NCBI GenBank assembly: GCA_903930725.1
Contig: CAIYZW010000544.1
Coordinates: 1 to 7,101, forward strand
Direction of reading: 5' to 3'
DNA from: an uncultured Bacteroidota bacterium
GTDB taxonomy: Bacteria > Bacteroidota > Bacteroidia > Bacteroidales > 4484-276
Length of the DNA: 7,101 nt
Positions 1-5,600 of the stretch are shown in pieces. The notes under the pieces are model-generated. The model was given only the letters and a program-made list of their open reading frames with translations. It had not been told where the DNA came from and ran no database searches. Position numbers and translations under genes: made by a program. The number at the start of each line of letters is the position of its first letter. The stretch's first letter is position 1.

Positions 1-208
1 TGATGAAATGCTCAGGAGTTTTGCCGGTTGGAAGACTGATTACTCCATCTGGATTTTCGGAAACCCACTCCAGGAAACGAAGTGCTGTTAAGAGCCCGAG
101 TTTTGGGAAATTATCAACCGTGATGTATGGAATAACGGTGGTTGGAGCCTTAACACCTGATAAATTGTAAAAAGCTCTTTCGACGGAGGTAAAATTTAAA
201 TTGTCCAT
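1..208 (-). CDS. NagB/6-phosphogluconolactonase-like sugar-phosphate isomerase or deaminase, N-terminal part (cut by window edge)
   Basis: This reading frame starts at the ATG whose complement is at 206-208. It runs open for 69 codons off the left edge of the window. The protein begins MDNLNFTSVERAFYNLSG. Near residues 43-49 it has RFLEWVS, and at 57-65 it has ISLPTGKTP. The LPTGxTP segment is the sugar-phosphate-binding loop of the NagB/RpiA/6-phosphogluconolactonase fold; in E. coli glucosamine-6-phosphate deaminase the loop is LPTGGTP near residue 40. The extra 20 or so residues before the loop resemble Bacteroidota proteins annotated as glucosamine-6-phosphate isomerase-like. The catalytic residues lie outside the window, so deaminase, isomerase or lactonase activity cannot be decided. 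The enzyme would be cytoplasmic and act on sugar phosphates. It is transcribed divergently from the cDPGS-like gene. A Rex operator lies 90 bp upstream of its start, just upstream of its likely promoter. An ATG further upstream (complement 235-237) is out of frame, so the chosen start is the best one. Confidence 0.8.
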   Translation of the reverse strand, partial: MDNLNFTSVERAFYNLSGVKAPTTVIPYITVDNFPKLGLLTALRFLEWVSENPDGVISLPTGKTPEHFI

Positions 209-250
209 AAATTTATGTTTGTGAATGAGATTTTCATGACTTTTTAAAAT

Positions 251-267
251 ATTTTACAAAGTAAAAT
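251..267. repeat. Perfect 17-bp inverted repeat ATTTTAC-AAA-GTAAAAT
   Basis: Two perfect 7-base arms (251-257 and 261-267) surround a 3-base spacer. The element lies directly downstream of the likely -7 box for the minus-strand NagB-like gene (268-275), so the predicted transcription start falls inside it. It could be a second operator or a small 5'-leader hairpin. The arms are AT-rich and no known regulator site is recognised, so function is open. Confidence 0.5.
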
Positions 268-275
268 CAAAAGTA
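268..275 (-). promoter_or_regulatory. Likely -7 promoter box for the NagB-like gene
   Basis: On the minus strand these bases read TACTTTTG, matching the Bacteroidota sigma-70-type -7 consensus TAnnTTTG. No good TTG -33 element is found 19-21 bases upstream. The Rex operator at 298-315 begins 22 bases upstream of the box and would cover the -33 area. The leader to the ATG would be about 50 bases. Confidence 0.45.
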
Positions 276-297
276 CGAATATTCCACAACAATCATA

Positions 298-315
298 TTG
301 TTAATAAATTAACAA
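298..315. promoter_or_regulatory. Rex operator in the divergent intergenic region
   Basis: The sequence TTGTTAATAAATTAACAA is a perfect match to the Rex-box form TTGTTAAnnnnTTAACAA, with 7-base arms that are exact inverted repeats around a 4-base centre. Rex represses when NADH is low and leaves DNA when NADH binds. The rex gene itself is about 1.5 kb away in this window and has a near-identical site in its own promoter. The site is about 45 bases upstream of the likely start point of the NagB-like gene, overlapping its -33 region. It is about 40 bases upstream of the -33 element of the cDPGS-like gene, so the NagB-like promoter is the more direct target. Confidence 0.75.
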
Positions 316-354
316 AATAGTTTCGGATGTTTAAAAATTCTCATAAACAAACCC

Positions 355-384
355 TTGGAAAGAATTATTAAACGATTACTTTTG
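355..384 (+). promoter_or_regulatory. Likely promoter of the cDPGS-like gene
   Basis: TTG at 355-357 and TACTTTTG at 377-384 (consensus TAnnTTTG) are separated by 19 bases, which is normal for Bacteroidota housekeeping promoters. Transcription would start near 391, giving a leader of about 45 bases. The bases before the ATG at 437 are A-rich (aaaagggaaaataata) with only a weak purine run, typical of this phylum. Confidence 0.6.
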
Positions 385-436
385 CAGGGCTTAAAATAAA
401 AAGCAAATGTTTAACTATTAAAAAGGGAAAATAATA

Positions 437-1777
437 ATGAAGAAAAATGTAATCATTATTGGTGCTGCAGGAAGGGATTTCCATAATTTTAACACCTATT
501 TTCGTGGAAATAACCTGTATAATGTTGTGGCCTTTACGGCTGCACAGATTCCTGATATCGACGGAAGGAAGTACCCGGCGCAACTCGCCGGTGATTTATA
601 CCCGGACGGTATCCCAATTTATGCAGAAGAAGACCTCCCTAAATTAATCAAAGATTTAAGAGCTGACGATTGTGTGTTCTCATACAGCGACGTGCCTTAC
701 CACAGAGTAATGTCGGTAAGCGCCATTGTTAATGCTGCCGGAGCCAATTTTATGCTTTTAGGGCCAAAAGACACCATGCTCAAAAGCACCAAACCTGTTA
801 TTGCAGTTGGCGCAGTGAGAACTGGTTGCGGTAAAAGCCAGACTTCACGGCGGATTATTGAGCTGCTGATGGAACGTGGGCTTAAAGTTGTTGCCGTTCG
901 CCACCCAATGCCTTATGGCGACCTTGTGGCACAAAAGGTTCAGCGGTTTGCCACCATTGCCGACCTTGCAAAACACAAATGCACAGTCGAAGAAATGGAA
1001 GAGTACGAACCACACGTTGTTCGTGGCAATGTAATTTACGCCGGTGTTGATTATGAAGCTATTTTAAGGGCTGCCGAGCAGGATCCTGATGGCTGCGACA
1101 TTGTATTGTGGGATGGCGGAAACAACGATTTCCCGTTTTACAAACCCGACCTCAACATCACAGTGGTTGATCCTCATCGCCCGGGACACGAATTGAGTTA
1201 TTACCCAGGCGAAGTTACCCTGCGTATGTGCGATGTCGCTGTAATTAATAAAATGGACAGTGCATCACCTGAGGCTATTCAGATTGTCAGGCAGAATATT
1301 GCCAAAGTTGCTCCAAATGCAATTGTTATTGATGGCGCATCTCCTATCGCAGTTGATGACCCTTCGGTAATTAAAGGCAAAAGAGTTTTGGTTGTCGAAG
1401 ATGGCCCAACATTGACCCACGGCGAAATGAAACTTGGTGCAGGCACTATTGCAGCTCAAAAATTTGGTGCTAAAGAAATGGTTGATCCACGTCCTTACAC
1501 TGTTGGAAAACTCAGCGAGACTTTCAGGATTTACCCGAACATCGGAACACTTCTGCCAGCAATGGGTTACAGCGATCAGCAATTAAAAGATCTCGAAACA
1601 ACCATCGCCAACACGGTTTGCGATTCGGTAGTTATCGGAACGCCAATTGATCTTAAACGATTGATAAAGATCGAAAAACCAAGCACCAGGGTTTATTACG
1701 ACCTTCAGGAAATTGGTTTCCCAAATTTTGATGGTATTATTGATGATTTTGTTGCAAAATACAATCTCAAAAAATAG
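437..1777 (+). CDS. Cyclic 2,3-diphosphoglycerate synthetase-like P-loop NTPase (COG2403-type predicted GTPase)
   Basis: The protein has 446 residues, close to the roughly 460 of the archaeal enzyme cDPGS, which closes 2,3-diphosphoglycerate into its cyclic form using ATP. Residues 1-115 look like a Rossmann-type domain opening with IIIGAAGRDFHNFN, a hallmark of the family. A P-loop follows at 125-134 (GAVRTGCGKS), of the offset-glycine kind seen in dethiobiotin synthetase and MobB-type proteins. A Walker B-like stretch is at 221-231 (DIVLWDGGNND). An NKMD motif at 271-274 resembles the guanine-specificity motif NKxD of GTPases. EDGPTLTHGE at 321-330 is another family signature. No signal peptide or membrane segment is present, so it is cytoplasmic. 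It appears to be a single-gene transcript with its own promoter and a hairpin terminator. The family is recognised with good confidence. The reaction in Bacteroidota is not known, and cyclic diphosphoglycerate synthesis should not be assumed. A GTP-dependent role is equally possible. Confidence 0.85.
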   Translation: MKKNVIIIGAAGRDFHNFNTYFRGNNLYNVVAFTAAQIPDIDGRKYPAQLAGDLYPDGIPIYAEEDLPKLIKDLRADDCVFSYSDVPYHRVMSVSAIVNAAGANFMLLGPKDTMLKSTKPVIAVGAVRTGCGKSQTSRRIIELLMERGLKVVAVRHPMPYGDLVAQKVQRFATIADLAKHKCTVEEMEEYEPHVVRGNVIYAGVDYEAILRAAEQDPDGCDIVLWDGGNNDFPFYKPDLNITVVDPHRPGHELSYYPGEVTLRMCDVAVINKMDSASPEAIQIVRQNIAKVAPNAIVIDGASPIAVDDPSVIKGKRVLVVEDGPTLTHGEMKLGAGTIAAQKFGAKEMVDPRPYTVGKLSETFRIYPNIGTLLPAMGYSDQQLKDLETTIANTVCDSVVIGTPIDLKRLIKIEKPSTRVYYDLQEIGFPNFDGIIDDFVAKYNLKK

Positions 1778-1799
1778 TTCTTTCGTTGGTGATAAAACT

Positions 1800-1831
1800 A
1801 AAAAAGGCAACCTTTTAAGGCTGCCTTTTTT
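1800..1831. terminator. Bidirectional hairpin terminator between the convergent cDPGS-like and rex genes
   Basis: AAAAAAGGCAACC pairs with GGCTGCCTTTTTT around a short T/A loop, with one internal mismatch. The A tract on one side and T tract on the other let it work as a rho-independent terminator in both directions. It lies 22 bases after the cDPGS-like stop and 19 bases after the rex stop. Confidence 0.85.
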
Positions 1832-1850
1832 AATTTATGAACAGGTATTT

Positions 1851-2468
1851 TTAATTTCTTTTGGTATGATAAGCAACTTTTTCGATTGAGGTAATCATAT
1901 CAAATTCTTCCAGATAAACATGTTCGGGGAGATTTAATGGCTTTGATGAAAAATTCACAATCCCTTTTATGCCGCAATCAACGAGCAAGTTGGCAGTTTC
2001 CAGGGCTTTATCAAACGGAACAGTGATAATGCCAATCGAAATATTGAGGCTTATTATCTTTGCCGAAAGTTCGTCAACATGCAAAACCGGCACGCCGGCA
2101 TAAAGATGACCAATTTTTTCGGGGTTAATATCAAAAGCTGCTACAATTTTCAATTTGGGCCTTTTGCCTGCAAAATAATTAAGGATGGCTTTACCAAAGT
2201 TGCCAAGTCCCATGATGCAAACGTTCTGTCCTTCGTCGGTATCAATGATGATTCCGATCAGGTCAATTAATTCTTTGATATCATAACCTCGCCTGAGGGT
2301 TCCGTTGTATCCAATCAACATGATGTCTCTCCGCACCTGAACAGGCGTAATATGAAGCAATTGCGCAATTTCGTGCGAAAAAATAAATTCCTTACCTTTT
2401 GCTAATATTATCAGCAAATTTCGGCGGTATTGGCTGAGCCTTTCAATGGTTTTGTCCGGCAGATGCAT
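1851..2468 (-). CDS. rex: Redox-sensing transcriptional repressor Rex
   Basis: Rex is a homodimeric repressor that senses the NADH/NAD+ ratio and typically controls fermentation and respiration genes. At 205 residues it has the usual length for the family. Residues 1-75 form the winged-helix DNA-binding domain, with ITPVQVRRDIMLIGYNGT at 40-57 as recognition helix and wing and the RRGYDI segment after it. Residues 80-185 form the NAD(H)-binding Rossmann domain, with the glycine motif GLGNFG at 87-92 and an acidic residue at the end of the second strand (D113 in AAFDINPEKIG). The domain ends with GIKGIVNFSS (166-175). The C-terminal TSIEKVAYHTK matches the helix that swaps between subunits. 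All expected key parts are present. The gene converges on the cDPGS-like gene and shares its terminator. A Rex box 36 bp upstream of the start indicates autoregulation. Confidence 0.95.
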   Translation of the reverse strand: MHLPDKTIERLSQYRRNLLIILAKGKEFIFSHEIAQLLHITPVQVRRDIMLIGYNGTLRRGYDIKELIDLIGIIIDTDEGQNVCIMGLGNFGKAILNYFAGKRPKLKIVAAFDINPEKIGHLYAGVPVLHVDELSAKIISLNISIGIITVPFDKALETANLLVDCGIKGIVNFSSKPLNLPEHVYLEEFDMITSIEKVAYHTKRN

Positions 2469-2490
2469 GTTTATTTATTTAAAGTTTGTG

Positions 2491-2522
2491 CAATAATACA
2501 ATAATTGTTAATAAGATAACAA
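2491..2522 (-). promoter_or_regulatory. Possible rex promoter overlapped by its operator
   Basis: On the minus strand TTG (complement of 2520-2522) and TATTATTG (complement of 2491-2498, one mismatch to TAnnTTTG) are 21 bases apart. The Rex box at 2505-2522 sits on the -33 element and spacer, as expected for direct repression. An alternative -7 box, AACTTTTG (complement of 2523-2530), would put the start point inside the operator. Both options fit autorepression, but the exact start is uncertain. Confidence 0.4.
2505..2522. promoter_or_regulatory. Rex operator in the rex promoter
   Basis: The sequence TTGTTAATAAGATAACAA matches TTGTTAAnnnnTTAACAA at every fixed position except one (A instead of T at position 12). 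Its first ten bases are identical to those of the perfect site at 298-315. The position, 36-54 bases upstream of the rex ATG, supports negative autoregulation, which is common for this repressor. Confidence 0.75.
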
Positions 2523-2557
2523 CAAAAGTTCATTTTTAATTTAAAGAGGTTAAAAAG

Positions 2558-2591
2558 AAAAAACCTGCCGGTTTTGCCAGGCAGGTTTTTT
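2558..2591. terminator. Hairpin terminator downstream of the large secreted-protein gene
   Basis: AAAAAACCTGCC (2558-2569) pairs perfectly with GGCAGGTTTTTT (2580-2591) around a 10-base loop. Read on the minus strand it ends in a T tract, 31 bases after the stop of the 1459-residue gene, and separates that gene from rex downstream on the same strand. It is symmetrical and could also stop plus-strand transcripts. Confidence 0.85.
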
Positions 2592-2621
2592 CGCAATTCC
2601 ATCTAAGGATGAAGGCAATCG

Positions 2622-5600
2622 TTATTTTATGATAAGTTTTTCGAGACGAACCGAATTTTCGTTAACCAACCTGACAAAATAAACGCCATTTGGTTGATTT
2701 GAAAGATCGAGTTGCTGCGAACCGCTTAATTGGCCGGTATAAATTAACTGGCCTTGCGAATTTGTAACATTAATTTCGATCAGATTATTAATTCCGCCCA
2801 GGTTGATATTGAAAATACCTGTTGATGGGTTTGGATAAATTTTGATACCAGTCATTGGGTCATTTCCAACCGAAACGGCACCAACTTTAAAGCTCTTGAT
2901 GGCCGAAAGACCATTGATAGCAAAATTACCATCAGCATTTGGCAACTGATTGTTATAAACAGGTGTGGTTTCGAATACTTCACCATTTCTGAAAATTTTA
3001 ACAATCATCATTTCATCTGAGTTCAAACCGTCATTTTCGCTGGTGGTTTCATCATTTCCATAAACTGTAAATGCCATCTTTCCACGCAGTCCGGTGAATT
3101 GTGTCATTCCGGCACAAGTACCTGAAGTGTTGAAAACTCCAATAAAGTCACCGGTAACCAATTCGGAAGTTGCTTCCTCTTCGATTCCAATGAAGTGAAC
3201 ATCTCCGGTTTCGACGACGTCATTCCAGGTAGTTTTATTTTCTAATTTATTGGAAATTGGTTGAACTCCAGCAGATTTTGGAACATCGAAGTCGAGTGTT
3301 GTGGTTGCAGCAAACTTTATCAGATAGGCAAATCCTGGTTTTAATGTTGTCAATGTATTGATGTATGGAGGCCAGTAAATGAGGTCTTGTTCCATATCAA
3401 ATGCAAAAACAATTTTGTTTCCATGAGGAACAAGTACCGAGGCAACCGGAACATCTACTTCGCTTGGAACAGGGACTAAATGAGTACCAGCATTAAAAGT
3501 AACTGTTTTGTCAAAAAGAGGTTCGCCAACAAATACCAGGTTATCATTAACAGCCATTTTTATTTTGTAGCCAAATTCATTGTTCCATAAACCACCTGGG
3601 AAAGTATTAACATTCTGGCCAGGCCAGTAAATACCTTCTTCACCAATCAAAATCACCATGTTTTCCTTAATTTCGGCAAGCAGGTTTTCCATGGTTGGTT
3701 CAAATGCTTTAGGTCCAAAACTCATATTATAGTACGTCGAAATCAGTCCCCAATTATTGGCAGTTGGAACCATAATTTCCTGGCCACGGATTTCAAGTGA
3801 CAAATCAACAGTTTCTTCTCCAACGCTTGGATCTGAACTAAAGGTAAGTGTCGAAAGGTATGTGCCGGGAACCTGGTTGGCATCAAAAGTTACTGTAACA
3901 ACTTGAGATCCTCCTGGATTAATGGTTCCTGATGTTTCAGAAAAGCTAATCATACTTGTTTTATCTCCTACAATCATGAAATAGCATGAAGGTTGTGTAA
4001 CACCTAACTGGGAAAAATAGAACCACCCATCAGGAAGGCCAAAAAATCCACCAAAATCGTTTAACGTGGCTTCTGTTTCATTTGGAATTGAACCGGTGTA
4101 CCAATTCCATCGGGTTGTATAAAGGCTTGTTCCACCATTATAAACAGCATAAACCGATAGCCAGTAATGTCCTTCACCCAACACAAGCGGTGTGGAAAGA
4201 TTAAGCAACTGGGTTGTAATATTGATGCCTCCAACTGGAACAATTTCCTCTTGATAAATCATTGTACCTGGTTTGCCACCTAAATCATTATAGAATTCAA
4301 CTGCGAAAGCATTTGGTAAAATCGGGGTATTAGAGAAACCAGCGGAGAATACTGATGTGATGGTCCAATTCTCAAAAGGTTGAACAATAAAATCATCGGC
4401 AGAAATAACCCTTCCATCAGGAATTACGCCTGTAAGATCAGAAGACACAATGCCACTTGACACAGCATTGATATTCGTATTATCCCACAACGTTACTGCT
4501 TTAGGAAATGCAGTGCTGTTTGGTGTAATTGTCTCAGTTTGTTGGCTAATTCCTTCTACTTTTTTAAAGAATTCATTATCTATCGCATTTGATTTTATGT
4601 TATAGTCAAATGAAGAAGTCCAATTTAATGGGCCATTACCAGTATTTGATATTGTAATATCATGTGTTGAAGTTTCACCGTACCACAGCACATCGCCTAT
4701 TGCGTCTGGATCAACAGACATTATTGGAGCAGTAAGTGCAAAGTTAAGCACATTTGGTCCAAGAAAAACCATCTGATCAGTATAGGTAAGAGGGTTGAAG
4801 CCGGTAGCTGATGCGGTAACATCGTGAAAACCGGGCTCAATCCAAAGTTCGTAAGTCCCATCTGGTAATGTCGTTACAGGACCGATGTCGTCAAAATCAA
4901 CTTGTGCACCACCAATTGGGTCTCCCGAAGCAAGTTCTGTTACAGTACCAATAACCTGGCCGGGTTGGTAAACGCAGATATTGTCAACAAACCACCAGTT
5001 AATGTTGTTAGAATCTTCTCCTCCGGCAATAAATGCGACTTTGAATACATTTCCCAACGCATAACTCGAAATATCAATTATTTCAGTAGTCCAGGGAATA
5101 TTGCCATTTTGGTTATCCCAATAGCCTACTTCATGCCAGGTGATTCCATCAAAAACATTTGCCGTAAGCCATTCAGTTGTATAGCTATCCCAATTGCTAA
5201 GGTAGATGTCGAACTTAACAAAAATTTTATCGGGTATTGCTGTTCCATTAAGTTCATAACTTGATAGCATATTTTCATAATAAACCTGCTGTGGTCCCCA
5301 GTAAAAAATAGCTGAGGGCTGAGGAGAACCGACTGGTCCAATATCGTCAATTATCCAGTTATTGGTATTAGTAGGTTCTGTAGTCCAGTAATTCGTTGCA
5401 AAATCCATGCTGTCCCAATTTTCACAGAATGGTAAGGTGTAAGGAAGTGGCAGGAATGTCATGCTGAATCCCAAAGGTTGGGAAACAATACCCTGATCGG
5501 AAGTGAGCGTCCCTTCAAAACTGTAGGTTCCAAGTGGGAAATCGCCATTTACTTTCATAACCTCGTCAGGTCCGCCAAGTAATTTTGTCAGCCCGTCAAC

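Noticed and set aside
385..436. Possible riboswitch or structured leader before the cDPGS-like gene
   Set aside because: The predicted leader is only about 45 bases, A-rich and without stable pairing arms.
368..583. Open frame of 71 codons on the minus strand across the start of the cDPGS-like gene
   Set aside because: It overlaps the promoter, leader and conserved N-terminus of the real gene, and nothing in its product is recognisable.
1265..1582. Open frame of 105 codons on the minus strand inside the cDPGS-like gene
   Set aside because: It is antisense to a conserved coding region and its product has no recognisable motif. It is a shadow frame.
4902..5264. Open frame of 120 codons on the plus strand inside the large secreted-protein gene
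   Set aside because: It lies wholly opposite a well-supported gene with recognisable domains. Its translation shows no family motif and it has no promoter of its own. It is a shadow frame.
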